From: Bacteroidales bacterium
Lineage (GTDB): Bacteria; Bacteroidota; Bacteroidia; Bacteroidales; Prolixibacteraceae
Direction of reading: 5' to 3'
Assembly (NCBI GenBank): GCA_012729335.1
Contig: JAAYDJ010000021.1
Span: 124,001 to 188,000 of the forward strand
DNA: 64,000 bases
Below are positions 1-8,816 of this stretch, piece after piece. The notes under the pieces were generated by a model that had not been told where the DNA came from, made no database searches, and was given only the letters and a program-made list of their open reading frames with translations. A program made the position numbers and the translations under genes. The stretch's first letter is position 1. Every line of letters begins with the position of its first letter.

Positions 1-1016
1 TCGGTATTGGTGGTCAGTCCTGTCAGCGCTGCAGTAAAAGAGGATCCGGCTGCAGTCACATCGATGGAGCCGGCGACTGCGGGGGTGACAGCGCCATAGG
101 CGGCACCGGCGATCACCTGGTCGGCGGTTGGTGCCGTGGCATCGTTGGGCACTACCATGTAAAAGGCTTTCCCGGGTTCATCCAGGCTCACTTCGAGGGT
201 GGCTCCTGTGGCATTGACGGCGCTGAGTGTCGGGAAACCGGCGGCAAAGACCGGAGCAAAAGTATCGCCGCCCAGAGGGGCGGTCACCGCCTCCGCCCAG
301 GAGGTCGCCACACGGATACCATCCACATAAATTCGTTGGGCAGCATTGAATTGTCTTAGCCCGATGGATCCGGGATTGTTGTCAGCCGCTGTGGTGGTAA
401 ATGCCGGAATTGTGGCTGTGGCCGGTTCGGTCGCGGGAACGGTTCCGTCAATGAGATAAAAACTCATCAGATCGTTTGTAGCACCATCCACAATTTCATA
501 TTTCAGCACAGCAAGGAACGTTGTTCCGGTTGCAAATTCCGCAGTTGAAACAACAGGTGTCGACTCATTTGATTTTCCCAGGGCAAATTTAAAATTGCTT
601 CCTGTACCCGGTTTGGTATAAAGCCGGGCAAAATAAGTTGATCCCATGGCAGCCGGACCGAAATGGAGAAAATATCCATCGACAACAGCATCCACCTTCA
701 TCATAAATGCCGCGTAAACAGCACCGGAAGTAACTGGAGTGAATGTCTTGTTCACATCTTCCCCGGTATTGTCCAACTGAGCCATTCCCCCGATATTGGA
801 AAGGGGATAGCCGGCAAAGGTCAGTCCGGGCACCACCACATCAATGGCCTGCGAGCCTCCGCCACTGTGGGCGGTCCACCCCGATGCCGTAAGCAATGCC
901 CCGGAAGGATAATCAAAATTCTCAACCATCAGGGCCTGTCCGTTTCCCGGTAAGGCAAAGGAAACCGAGAAAACAAAGGCCAACGATAATTTTAAAAAAG
1001 GTAAAGTTCTCTTCAT
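1..1016 (-). CDS. Secreted surface protein, N-terminal part (runs off the left edge)
   Basis: This gene is absent from the ORF track because it has no stop in the window. Reading the minus strand from ATG at 1016 gives an open frame down to base 1, at least 338 residues. It starts with a signal peptide (MKRTLPFLKLSLAFVFSVSF, then ALPGNGQ). A cell-surface type sequence follows, rich in G, T, S and A, with a beta-sandwich look (for example NFDYPSGALL). The visible C-terminal end (AALTGLTTNT) resembles the 'L-x-G-L-x-x-N-T' segment of fibronectin-III-like domains. Large Bacteroidota proteins of this kind often end in a Por secretion tail, but that end is outside the window. I infer a secreted or surface protein of unknown function. 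The start is well supported by the signal peptide. Confidence 0.72.
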   Translation of the reverse strand, partial: MKRTLPFLKLSLAFVFSVSFALPGNGQALMVENFDYPSGALLTASGWTAHSGGGSQAIDVVVPGLTFAGYPLSNIGGMAQLDNTGEDVNKTFTPVTSGAVYAAFMMKVDAVVDGYFLHFGPAAMGSTYFARLYTKPGTGSNFKFALGKSNESTPVVSTAEFATGTTFLAVLKYEIVDGATNDLMSFYLIDGTVPATEPATATIPAFTTTAADNNPGSIGLRQFNAAQRIYVDGIRVATSWAEAVTAPLGGDTFAPVFAAGFPTLSAVNATGATLEVSLDEPGKAFYMVVPNDATAPTADQVIAGAAYGAVTPAVAGSIDVTAAGSSFTAALTGLTTNT

Positions 1017-1210
1017 AACTTATTATTTGAGGTGAATATTCTTTTGACCTGTAAAATTAATCATTTATTCAGGAGACCTTGTTGAAAAAGCCATACAAAT
1101 AGCATAGACACCCTTCATATCGTATCTTATACGTACATGAATTCCTCCCAAACCATACTTTGAGACATAACAATATTGCACAATGCATTGATTTTTTTCA
1201 GCAGGTTGTA

Positions 1211-1218
1211 TAAATTTG
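1211..1218 (+). promoter_or_regulatory. Bacteroidota -7 promoter motif (TAAATTTG)
   Basis: TAAATTTG matches TAnnTTTG and lies 9 bases before the ATG at 1228. A TTG at 1188-1190 sits 20 bases upstream of it, matching the known -33/-7 spacing of Bacteroides promoters. The ORF-track TTG start at 1216 falls inside this motif, which is another reason to prefer 1228. Confidence 0.5.
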
Positions 1219-1227
1219 ATCTCTGTT

Positions 1228-2397
1228 ATGCCAACAACGAGACGCAGTTTTTTCACAAAGTCAGTGGCCTCCGTTGCCGGAATTGCCGCAGGTGCAATCA
1301 TCCCTGCTGAATTGTACGGTTATGATTTGCACCGGACCAACCGTTGGGAAGAAATCATCGTGAAGCCCGAAGCCCGACCTCAGCCCAAAGAAGCGATCAG
1401 GTTCTCCGTTATCGGTATCAACCACGACCATATTTACGGCATGGTGAATGCACTGATCAAAGGGGGTGGTGAGCTGGTGATGGTATATGCCAAGGAGCCG
1501 GAACTTTTAAAGAACTTCACCCGTTCCTTTCCGAAGGTTCAGATCGCCCGGAGCGAGGAGGAGGTTCTGGAGGACCAGACCATCAGTCTGGTGGCCAGTT
1601 CGGCCATTCCTGTGGAGCGGGCGCCGCTTGGCATCAGGGTGATGAAGGCGGGCAAGGACTTCATGGCCGACAAGCCGGGGATTGTCACCCTGGAACAATT
1701 CCGGAAGGTAAAAAAAGGCAGGCAGGAGACCAGCCGGATCTATTCGATCATGTACAGCGAACGACTGGGCAACCCTGCCGCCGTGTATGCCGGTGAACTG
1801 ATCAGGTCGGGGGCGATCGGCAAGGTGGTGCAAACGATCGGACTGGGACCGCACCGGATGCGCCCCCAAACCCGGCCCGACTGGTTTTTTGACCCTGCAC
1901 AAGCAGGGGGAATCTTATGCGATATCGGGTCGCACCAGTGTGACCAGTTCCTCTTTTATACCGGTTCCCAAACTGCGGAAGTCACCGGCTCCCAGACCGG
2001 CAATTTCAACACCCCCGATTATCCCGGGTACCAGGATTTCGGAGACATGAACGTGCGCAGTCCCCATGCGACCGGGTATATCCGTATCGACTGGTTCACC
2101 CCCGACGGCCTGGCCACCTGGGGCGACGGAAGGACATTTATCCTGGGCACCGAAGGGTACATCGAATTACGCAAGTATATCGACATTGCCGGCAGGGAAG
2201 GGGGAAACCACCTCTTCCTGGTCAATGGTAAAAAGACCAGATATTTCAATTGCTCTGAGGTTTACATGCCTTACGGGGAACAACTGGTGAGCGATGTGGT
2301 GAACCGGACGGAAACCGCCATGACCCAGGATCACTGCTTCCTGGCCACCGAACTGGCCCTGAGGGCACAGAAAATAGCGCATACACTGAATGGATGA
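1228..2397 (+). CDS. Tat-exported Gfo/Idh/MocA family oxidoreductase
   Basis: A 389-residue protein beginning at ATG 1228. The track start at 1216 is a TTG within the promoter motif. The N-terminus has a twin-arginine signal (TTRRSFFTKSVASV followed by an Ala/Gly-rich stretch), so export in folded form with a bound nicotinamide cofactor is expected. The Rossmann start is around residues 58-70 (FSVIGINHDHIYGM), a less usual glycine pattern for the family. MADKPG near residue 150 corresponds to the EKP-type catalytic lysine motif, and the later CDIGSHQCDQ segment carries the conserved histidine region. Family members act on sugars or sugar derivatives, but the substrate here cannot be told. It stands alone, with no obvious operon partner. 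Confidence 0.85.
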   Translation: MPTTRRSFFTKSVASVAGIAAGAIIPAELYGYDLHRTNRWEEIIVKPEARPQPKEAIRFSVIGINHDHIYGMVNALIKGGGELVMVYAKEPELLKNFTRSFPKVQIARSEEEVLEDQTISLVASSAIPVERAPLGIRVMKAGKDFMADKPGIVTLEQFRKVKKGRQETSRIYSIMYSERLGNPAAVYAGELIRSGAIGKVVQTIGLGPHRMRPQTRPDWFFDPAQAGGILCDIGSHQCDQFLFYTGSQTAEVTGSQTGNFNTPDYPGYQDFGDMNVRSPHATGYIRIDWFTPDGLATWGDGRTFILGTEGYIELRKYIDIAGREGGNHLFLVNGKKTRYFNCSEVYMPYGEQLVSDVVNRTETAMTQDHCFLATELALRAQKIAHTLNG

Positions 2398-2774
2398 TAG
2401 CGCTTGTTTCGCCAGCAGAAGGCCAAAATAAATCATCAGGCTTGGTCAGCATTAAAACCGATTAATCGCTCCGGCAACTTTTCAATCGTCGTGCCTCACA
2501 TAAACAAACAGGTATCCGGGAGAGTACAACCCGGATACCCCGTTAATTCAAAAGAGATTGAGGAGTTAATACAGTTTTTGATTCTGAAGGAATATAGCAC
2601 ACAACAATAGAATCAGTTTTTCCCAATTGAGATCAAATGACCAGCAACAATTTTATGGGTAGGGTTTAGATGCAACCTATTACCAATGAGGTGTATAATC
2701 AATTCAAAAAGTTGTAAATTTATGGCTAATTTGTCATCTGAGAAAGATTGGATCTACCATCAAAAGAGCCCATC
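2398..2774. other. Intergenic stretch with no convincing gene
   Basis: About 380 bases between the Gfo/Idh gene and the PQQ-propeller gene. It contains a 68-codon open frame (2404-2610) that starts only at TTG, has no ribosome site, and resembles no family I know. It could be the tail of a decayed gene. I see no RNA gene or long repeat. Confidence 0.4.
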
Positions 2775-4184
2775 ATGATGAATAAACTGATTCTCTCATG
2801 TTTGTTAATTCAGCTCATTTTTACCAACTGCAATCAGGCCCAGAATTCGCAGAATTTATCGGGACCGCAGGATTGGCCTCAGTTTCTCGGGCCTGAAAGA
2901 AACGGCACATCTCCTGAAACAGGCATTCTGCGTTCCTGGCCGGAAACCGGACCGGAGGTGCTTTGGAATACCCCTGTCGGCATTGGCTACGGCGGACCGG
3001 TGATCGGGAAAGGAAAGGTTTATCTGCTCGACCGGAATGGTGAAGCTGGCGATATCATGCGCTGTTTTGACCTTACCGACGGCAAGGAACTCTGGCAGTT
3101 CAGTTACGATGCCCCCGGATCGGTAATGTTCCCCGGGTCACGGAGTGTGCCCACCCTTGATGGGAATTATGTCTATTCCTGCGGGGGTTTTGGGGATCTT
3201 TACTGCTTTGATATCAACACCCATCAACCGGTGTGGCATATCAATATCTGGACCGGATTTGGCGGCGATTCCGGCAATGCAGAGGCGGCTGGGACAAATG
3301 GCGGACCAGCAGGATCCGGAGGCAAGGGTAACTTTCCGATCTGGGCCATTTCCCAGTGCCCGCTGGTATACGGGGAGTTGCTGATTGTGGCCTCACAGGC
3401 TCCTGAGGCCGGCGTGGTCGCCTTCAACAAGCTGACAGGCGATCTCGTATGGAAAACACCCAACCTGGGCAACGAAACCTATGTCAGTCCGGCCATCTGT
3501 AAAATCGACGGCCATGACCATGTGGTCATGGTCACCTCTTCCACGAATCCCATCGGACGGCCGGAATTACCCAAAACCCCGGGCAATATTACGGGAATTG
3601 ATCCCCTTTCCGGAAAAATCCTCTGGAATTTTTCAGGATGGGAATGCCATATTTCGGTAGCCTCTGCAGTGGATGCAGGCCACAACAAAATCCTGGTAGT
3701 GGGAGGGTACGAGTATGGAGCCTTGATGATTCAGGTTGAAAAACAGGCCGATGGCAGCTTCGCAGCAAAAGAGCTGTTTAAGACGGTGGAATTCGGCGAC
3801 CAGACCAAACCCCCGATCCTGCACAATGGCCATTTCTATGCCCAGTACGGCACCAACAACCGCCGCGACGGATTGGTCTGTATGAGCATGGACGGCCAGG
3901 TAATGTGGAAGACCAAACGCGACCCCGATTTTAACAAAGGCAGCATGATCCTGGTTGACGGGGTGATTCTGGCTACCGACGGGGCGAAGAAACTTTATGT
4001 GATCGAACCAGATCCCGCCGGATTTAAAGCCCTGGCATCTGCCGAAGTCCTTACAGCACCTCCAGCGGGGGAGGGAATATCAGGCCGCTTCGGAACCATG
4101 AACTGGGCTCCCCTGGCCCTTTCCGGTGGAAAACTCTTAATCCGGGATCAGAGCCGGATGTTGTGCCTGAAGGTAGCGGAATAG
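2775..4184 (+). CDS. PQQ-like beta-propeller lipoprotein
   Basis: A 469-residue protein using ATG 2775 (2778 is equally possible). The track's TTG at 2748 would put nine extra residues before a clear lipoprotein signal, MMNKLILSCLL..IFTNC, whose lipobox cysteine ends the signal. The mature part opens with WPQFLGPERNGTSPE, the typical start of PQQ-dependent/BamB-like propellers in Bacteroidota and Planctomycetes. Blade motifs of the type GKELWQF, GDLVWKT and GKILWNF recur through the chain. The fold is a propeller. Whether it binds PQQ or any cofactor is not shown, and quinoprotein dehydrogenase activity should not be assumed. It is probably anchored in the outer or inner membrane facing the periplasm. 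Confidence 0.85.
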   Translation: MMNKLILSCLLIQLIFTNCNQAQNSQNLSGPQDWPQFLGPERNGTSPETGILRSWPETGPEVLWNTPVGIGYGGPVIGKGKVYLLDRNGEAGDIMRCFDLTDGKELWQFSYDAPGSVMFPGSRSVPTLDGNYVYSCGGFGDLYCFDINTHQPVWHINIWTGFGGDSGNAEAAGTNGGPAGSGGKGNFPIWAISQCPLVYGELLIVASQAPEAGVVAFNKLTGDLVWKTPNLGNETYVSPAICKIDGHDHVVMVTSSTNPIGRPELPKTPGNITGIDPLSGKILWNFSGWECHISVASAVDAGHNKILVVGGYEYGALMIQVEKQADGSFAAKELFKTVEFGDQTKPPILHNGHFYAQYGTNNRRDGLVCMSMDGQVMWKTKRDPDFNKGSMILVDGVILATDGAKKLYVIEPDPAGFKALASAEVLTAPPAGEGISGRFGTMNWAPLALSGGKLLIRDQSRMLCLKVAE

Positions 4185-4218
4185 GCTTTTTTATTTGGTT
4201 TTGCAATTTATAAAAAAG

Positions 4219-5052
4219 ATGGAAGTGCACCAGGTAACCTTTAGAAACGGACCAACAGTACTTGCCCTCGGACAGGGAACGTACCGGATGGGAAAGACAA
4301 TCGGGAACAGGAGTGAAGAGATCAACGCGCTTCGCGCCGGCATCGACCTGGGCATGCAGGTTATCGATACCGCTGAATTCTACCATAATGAAGAGATGAT
4401 TGGCGACGCAATTCAGGGTGCGCGCGATAAAGTATTTCTGGTAAGTAAAGTCCATCCCAGCAATGCAACCCGGCAGGGAACCCTTATAACCTCCTGTGAG
4501 AGATCGCTCAAAAAACTCAAAACCAATGTGCTGGATTTATACCTGCTCCACTGGGAAGGCAATTCCTCCTTTGAAGAAACCGTTTCGGCGATGGTTAAAC
4601 TCCGGCAAGATGGCAAAATTAAGTTATGGGGAGTGAGCAACATGGATGTGGCCGAAATGGAACGCTTTTTTGCCATTCCCGGCGGCGAAACCTGTGCGGC
4701 AAACCAGGTAGCTTACAACATCGAAACCAGAGGGACCGAATTTGACCTGCTACCCTGGTGCAACGGGAGGAATGTTGTTTTTATGGCTTACTCTCCCCTG
4801 GGCGAAGGAGATCTGATCAGAAACAGGACCCTGAAAGAGATCGGAAAGAGACATAACGCAACGGCAGCGCAAATCGCCCTGGCCTGGTCGGTGCGATGGC
4901 CCAATATCCTTTCCATACCTAAGGCAGGTTCCGTTAATCATGTCGAAGAGAACTTCAAAAGCCTTTCCATCCGGTTTACTGATGAAGATATTATTGCCAT
5001 CGATAAGGTTTTTCCGCCTCCGACCCGAAAAATGCCCTTTGCCGGGTGGTAA
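4219..5052 (+). CDS. Aldo/keto reductase
   Basis: 277 residues from ATG 4219, because the track start at 4195 is a TTG eight codons upstream. The full catalytic tetrad of the AKR superfamily can be read: Asp50 and Tyr55 in VIDTAEFYHNEEMIG, Lys77 in VSKVHP, and His111 in LYLLHWEG. The C-terminal NADPH-binding part (SIPKAGSVNHVEENF) is also typical. The enzyme should reduce a carbonyl substrate with NADPH in the cytoplasm. The substrate is not predictable. The Rossmann gene downstream starts 27 bases after the stop, so the two may be co-transcribed. Confidence 0.9.
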   Translation: MEVHQVTFRNGPTVLALGQGTYRMGKTIGNRSEEINALRAGIDLGMQVIDTAEFYHNEEMIGDAIQGARDKVFLVSKVHPSNATRQGTLITSCERSLKKLKTNVLDLYLLHWEGNSSFEETVSAMVKLRQDGKIKLWGVSNMDVAEMERFFAIPGGETCAANQVAYNIETRGTEFDLLPWCNGRNVVFMAYSPLGEGDLIRNRTLKEIGKRHNATAAQIALAWSVRWPNILSIPKAGSVNHVEENFKSLSIRFTDEDIIAIDKVFPPPTRKMPFAGW

Positions 5053-5078
5053 AACGTATATGTAATGGAGAACTTTTT

Positions 5079-5741
5079 ATGAAAGTCATTATCACAGGAA
5101 CTACCGGAATGGTGGGTGAAGGCGTCCTGCTGAAATGCCTGAATATTCCACAGATCAAAGAGATTCTGAGTGTCAGCCGCAAACCATGTGGTGTAACTCA
5201 CCCAAAACTGAAGGAGTACATCGTGAAAGATTTTCTTTCGCTTGATTTGAAAGATGAACAGCTGAAGGGATACGATGCCTGTTTCTTTTGTGCCGGGGTG
5301 AGCAGCGTGGGAATGAGCGAGGAAAAATACCGACAGATTACCTATGATACCACCCTGCATTTTGCCAAAACTCTTCACCCAAACCCGCAGATGTCGTTCA
5401 TATATGTCAGCGGTGGCGGCACCGACAGCAGCGAAAAAGGGCGGATGGCGTGGGCCCGCATCAAGGGTAAAACCGAAAACGACCTGATGAAACTGCCTTT
5501 TAAACAGGCTTTTGGATACCGTATAGGTTTCCTGATTGCCGCTGAAGGTCAAAAGAGGGTTTTGAAATATTACCGCTATGTCAACTGGCTGATACCGGTT
5601 ATGAAAGTATTGACACCCAACATCATTTCTTCGATGGAAGAGGTAGCGCTCTCCATGGTCTACGCCGCTCAAAACGGTTACAGAAGAAACGTCATTTACG
5701 TGAAGGATATCAAAACCATGTCAAAACAATACAAGGGATAA
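5079..5741 (+). CDS. Short NAD(P)-binding Rossmann protein (epimerase/TIP30-like)
   Basis: 220 residues from ATG 5079, preceded by AATGGAG at 5064-5070, a reasonable ribosome site. The track's GTG at 5046 overlaps the previous gene. The protein begins directly with the dinucleotide-binding loop TGTTGMVGEG. The segment CFFCAGVSSVGMSEEKYRQI and the absence of a long substrate domain resemble the HTATIP2/TIP30-like branch of atypical short-chain dehydrogenases. I see no classical YxxxK catalytic pair, so it may be a redox sensor or a reductase of unknown substrate. Probably in a two-gene operon with the aldo/keto reductase. Confidence 0.75.
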   Translation: MKVIITGTTGMVGEGVLLKCLNIPQIKEILSVSRKPCGVTHPKLKEYIVKDFLSLDLKDEQLKGYDACFFCAGVSSVGMSEEKYRQITYDTTLHFAKTLHPNPQMSFIYVSGGGTDSSEKGRMAWARIKGKTENDLMKLPFKQAFGYRIGFLIAAEGQKRVLKYYRYVNWLIPVMKVLTPNIISSMEEVALSMVYAAQNGYRRNVIYVKDIKTMSKQYKG

Positions 5742-5773
5742 ACCACTTGGTTGATGTAAATAGGGAGAATAAA

Positions 5774-5799
5774 AAAAGCCAGGTAAAAAACCTGGCTTT
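5774..5799 (-). terminator. Rho-independent terminator, tRNA side
   Basis: Perfect inverted repeat AAAGCCAGG / CCTGGCTTT with a 7-base loop. Read on the minus strand it lies just after the tRNA 3' end and is followed by a T-run, the textbook terminator form. It can also serve the plus-strand gene ending at 5741. Confidence 0.8.
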
Positions 5800-5805
5800 C
5801 ATGCG

Positions 5806-5878
5806 TAGCGGGGGTACGACTCGAACGTACGGCCTTTGGGTTATGAGCCCAACGAGCTACCAACTGCTCCACCCCGCA
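5806..5878 (-). tRNA. Initiator tRNA-Met (CAT anticodon)
   Basis: A 73-base cloverleaf on the minus strand. The acceptor is GCGGGG/CCCCGC, the D stem GAGC/GCTC, and the anticodon arm TTGGG-CTCATAA-CCCAA with anticodon CAT. The T arm is GTACG-TTCGAGT-CGTAC and the discriminator base is A. CCA is not encoded. Three features point to the initiator: three consecutive G:C pairs next to the anticodon loop, an A11:U24 pair in the D stem, and an unpaired first position (T1 opposite T72). The strong hairpin terminator downstream indicates a single-gene transcript. Confidence 0.93.
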
Positions 5879-5978
5879 GTATATTTTCAATTCAAAGAAT
5901 TTCAGAACTTAATTGCGGTGCAAAGATAAGAAAAATTTACAGAACAACGAAATAATTCTCACCAATAGCCTATTATTT

Positions 5979-7286
5979 TTATTCAGCGATCACCGGTTCG
6001 GGCAGAGACACGGTTTCACCGATCTTTTGAAGTACCGCCTTTTTGTTGGTTTCATCGAGGGTGGCGATCCGGGTTGAATGGCTGCCACCTTCCTGCACCA
6101 CCTTAAGGATGTGGCTTTTCCGGGGCACTACCACTCCGCTGGCGGTCCAGGGGTCGTTTTTGCCATAGATGAAAACCATGGGCAGATTGGTCGTGTTGAG
6201 GAACCGCTGGGTTTTCAGGGCCGAAGAACGGTCAAAAGCTGGCCGGTATTTTTCGGGGAGGAAGAGTTGTGCCAGGTAATTCCGGGCTGTTTTGATGTGA
6301 AGGTATTTCCGGAAAGGCCGGGTATCATAGCCGTAATAGCCCAGCTGCCGGGCGGCCTGAATGAAAAAAGAACCCATCCGTTCCAGCTCTTCGAGTGAAA
6401 AATAGTCGGGGGAGCAGTTTTTGTTCCAGTAGCTGAAGATCTCCTCATCGGTGGCCGTCAGGGCGGGTATTTCCTCCGGGTTTCGGCCCCACTGCCAGAA
6501 GGAAAAGCTGAATTCGAGGACGGTGAAGTCGTAGATCTCATCAAGGGGGGCCCTGAAGGTGTATTTCTTATCGGCGATATTCTTCTCAAAAAGGGGCATC
6601 AGCCGGTCGCGCCGGCGGAGCAGTTCCAGCTGGAACTCCCTGATCTTGCGGCGGCTTTCCCTGTCGCCCGACACTTTGGCGATCCAAGGTTCATGGCGGC
6701 CATCTTCCACATCCAGGTTCATGGGGGCCACATAGGATACGGTGAGATCCACGTCATCGGGGTAAAACACGCGGTGCAGAAGGGCCGTCTGGCCTCCCTT
6801 GCTGATGCCTGTATTGATCCACTTCCCTGAAAACCAGGGTTTCAGCAGTTCCGTAACCAGATGATGGTCGCCGGCGGCATTCTCTACCGTAAGGTAGTGC
6901 CAGTCACGGTCTTCCGGCCATGACTCCCCGAAGTAGCGGTGTTCCACCACCACCTGGCTGGCCCCCAGAAGGGGACACAGTTCATTGAGGTACCTGGGAT
7001 TTTTGCCATAGGCCGCGGCGTACCCCTCGGTGACCAGCACCACAGGAGCACTCCGCTCCAGGGCTGAAACAAACACCCGCTGCAGGAAACTCCCCTTGCC
7101 GGGATCCCCATGGTCAACGGGTTGCCTGACCCATACCAATAACGCCTCCCTGAAAAAGGAATGCGCCTCCATTACTTCCACATGATCTACATGCTCCTGA
7201 CTCCGCAGGAAATCAACCAGTTCTGATGCCTTTCCACCCAGAGTGAAGAGCAACAGAAAACAAAAGGATATCCATCTTATTTGCAT
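5979..7286 (-). CDS. Secreted S37/PS-10-like tripeptidyl aminopeptidase
   Basis: 435 residues from ATG 7286. The track start 24 codons earlier lacks the signal context, while MQIRWISFCFLLLFTLGG at 7286 is a clean signal peptide. The serine nucleophile sits in TGISKGGQT (Ser162), the aspartate in YGKNDPW and the histidine in GGSHSTRI near the C-terminus. This is the order of the alpha/beta-hydrolase fold. The early WVRQPVDHGDP and VVEHRYFGES segments are hallmarks of the S28/S37 prolyl or tripeptidyl peptidases. Expected role: release of short peptides from N-termini outside the cytoplasm for nutrition. Stand-alone gene. Confidence 0.82.
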   Translation of the reverse strand: MQIRWISFCFLLLFTLGGKASELVDFLRSQEHVDHVEVMEAHSFFREALLVWVRQPVDHGDPGKGSFLQRVFVSALERSAPVVLVTEGYAAAYGKNPRYLNELCPLLGASQVVVEHRYFGESWPEDRDWHYLTVENAAGDHHLVTELLKPWFSGKWINTGISKGGQTALLHRVFYPDDVDLTVSYVAPMNLDVEDGRHEPWIAKVSGDRESRRKIREFQLELLRRRDRLMPLFEKNIADKKYTFRAPLDEIYDFTVLEFSFSFWQWGRNPEEIPALTATDEEIFSYWNKNCSPDYFSLEELERMGSFFIQAARQLGYYGYDTRPFRKYLHIKTARNYLAQLFLPEKYRPAFDRSSALKTQRFLNTTNLPMVFIYGKNDPWTASGVVVPRKSHILKVVQEGGSHSTRIATLDETNKKAVLQKIGETVSLPEPVIAE

Positions 7287-7437
7287 GGGAGCAAAATAAC
7301 TAAAAAAAATCTCTTTTGGAATGACCGGATGGGGCAGGGGGCTCCACGGAAAGCCCATCCAAAGGGCACCCCGCTTCAGACATCGGGCAGGAGTATTTCC
7401 TCCTGGCAGTTTCCACGTTCACTCGGGCGCCATTTAC

Positions 7438-7480
7438 GGAAAACGGGGCTGAATCATGGATTGATACAGCCCCGTTTACT
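7438..7480 (-). terminator. Stem-loop terminator
   Basis: AAACGGGGCTG (7441-7451) pairs perfectly with CAGCCCCGTTT (7467-7477) across a 15-base loop. It is placed downstream of the small minus-strand gene that ends at 7530, and a short T-rich run follows in that direction. Confidence 0.55.
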
Positions 7481-7529
7481 AACAGGATATGTTCCTGTAA
7501 TGCATTATGCAGCCAGTTTCCACTGAGTT

Positions 7530-7763
7530 TTATGCGGCAAGCTCCTGAAATGCCTCTTCCAGAATATCGGGAAAATCATTACGAAATTGGGTCAGACACC
7601 ACTTTTTCAATTCCACTTTCTCATCGGGTTTCATCCAGGACATACACTTGTGCAACTCTTTTCTGAACAACAGCTTGCTGAAAACAACCTTCGGCAGAAT
7701 CGCCTTTGCATATTCCATCATGGCTTGTGTGTTAAAGTCTTCATGAATATAACCCACTTCCAT
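7530..7763 (-). CDS. Small hypothetical protein, 77 aa
   Basis: I do not recognise this family. ATG 7763 (MEVGYIHEDF) is preferred over the track's earlier start at 7787, giving 77 residues. The sequence is charged and helical in appearance, with no membrane segment, signal peptide or cysteine motif. It ends in a Glu/Ala-rich tail (ILEEAFQELAA). It is followed by a convincing stem-loop terminator, which supports a real transcript. It has a plausible coding composition but no domain I can name. Confidence 0.55.
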   Translation of the reverse strand: MEVGYIHEDFNTQAMMEYAKAILPKVVFSKLLFRKELHKCMSWMKPDEKVELKKWCLTQFRNDFPDILEEAFQELAA

Positions 7764-7989
7764 GGTAAATAGTATGCTCAAAAGCATGCCTTAACATACT
7801 TTAACGATTTAATACCAATATGTCTTTATTACAGTAATAGGCCTCATGGGCATTCCCGGGCTTTGCTGAACAAAGATCACAGATCAGGATATCAGAATCA
7901 GAATGCCAGGACATCAGGATATCAGAATGATGGCCCATCACCGGCACCATTACAGATCACCACATACCGGGTTTCGGTGGTGTTACTGT

Positions 7990-8577
7990 TTACCCTTTGG
8001 GCTTGTGATGACCGGGTTTTCGTTCGACGCTCCAGCCGAACTTGCCGATTTTCTTTCCCAGGCCAAAATAGTGGCCGTGGTTATAGACCAGGGGACCAGC
8101 CTTTGCCAGGCTGAAAGCGCCCTTGTGGTCGATAAAGGCTTCATCTGCCTGGATATTGACCACCTCAGCGATGAACATGTCATGGGTGCCCAGGGGGATG
8201 ACCTGTTTGACCACACATTCGATATTCACAGGTGATTCGGCGATCACCGGAGCTTTGACCTTTCTGGCTGGTGCCGGGGTCAGGCTCATCTCCTTCCACT
8301 TGTTGTATTTCCTCCCGGAACGGCATCCGCACCAGTCGGTGGCCCTGGCCAGCTCTTCGGTGGTCAGGTTGATCACAAACTCCCCGGTCCGGCTGATGAT
8401 CCCATGGGAGTGGCGCCCCGGCCGCACCGAAATGTAACTCATCGGCGGATCGCTACAGATGGTGCCCGTCCAGGCAATGGTGATAATATTGTATTCTTCG
8501 GGGCTCTCCCCACAGCTGACCATCACCGCCGGCAACGGATAAATCATGGTCCCGGGCTTGAAATCTGTCTTTATCAT
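7990..8577 (-). CDS. Flavin reductase-like FMN-binding protein
   Basis: 195 residues from ATG 8577. The fold is the FMN-binding split barrel: an N-terminal KPGTMIYPLPAVMVSCG, then NIITIAWTGTICSDPPM and SYISVRPGRHSHGII, the FMN phosphate-contact region, and FVINLTTEELA. Family members are flavin reductases or flavoproteins that bind FMN and use NAD(P)H in the cytoplasm. CxC in DWCGCRSGRKY is a known feature of the subgroup found in anaerobes. A 22-base perfect palindrome 36 bases upstream of the start (8614-8635) suggests its own repressor-controlled promoter. Confidence 0.85.
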   Translation of the reverse strand: MIKTDFKPGTMIYPLPAVMVSCGESPEEYNIITIAWTGTICSDPPMSYISVRPGRHSHGIISRTGEFVINLTTEELARATDWCGCRSGRKYNKWKEMSLTPAPARKVKAPVIAESPVNIECVVKQVIPLGTHDMFIAEVVNIQADEAFIDHKGAFSLAKAGPLVYNHGHYFGLGKKIGKFGWSVERKPGHHKPKG

Positions 8578-8613
8578 ATCGCTTTTGATCTAACGGTACT
8601 CCAATTTGAGACG

Positions 8614-8635
8614 GACAATTATAATTATAATTGTC
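8614..8635. promoter_or_regulatory. Perfect 22-bp palindrome, candidate operator
   Basis: GACAATTATAA followed by its exact complement TTATAATTGTC forms an uninterrupted two-fold symmetric site between the divergent flavin reductase and LVIVD genes. It is much nearer the flavin reductase start (36 bases) than the other (about 180). Such AT-rich palindromes are typical binding sites for dimeric winged-helix repressors of the MarR type. The regulator is not in this window. Confidence 0.5.
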
Positions 8636-8816
8636 AAACGGATTTGATCCTGATAAAAAAAAGAGGTCTGTCACAACACCTGTACCCATATGTCACTGAA
8701 GAAGGTTTTCTGTCTGGCTAAACATAACGTTGTATATTAACTAACCGACGCAACATCCGGGTTGAAATTCCGTCAATACAGAAAATCCAACAATCAATTT
8801 ATCCCGAAAATCGTTT

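Noticed and set aside
2404-2610. 68-codon ORF downstream of the Gfo/Idh gene
   Set aside because: It begins with TTG, has no ribosome site and no recognisable family. Its latter half looks protein-like, so it may be a gene remnant, but the evidence is too thin.
7869-7927. Direct repeat ATCAGGATATCAGAAT (two copies)
   Set aside because: Two short copies about 40 bases apart in a non-coding gap; could be chance or a small duplication, with no further structure.
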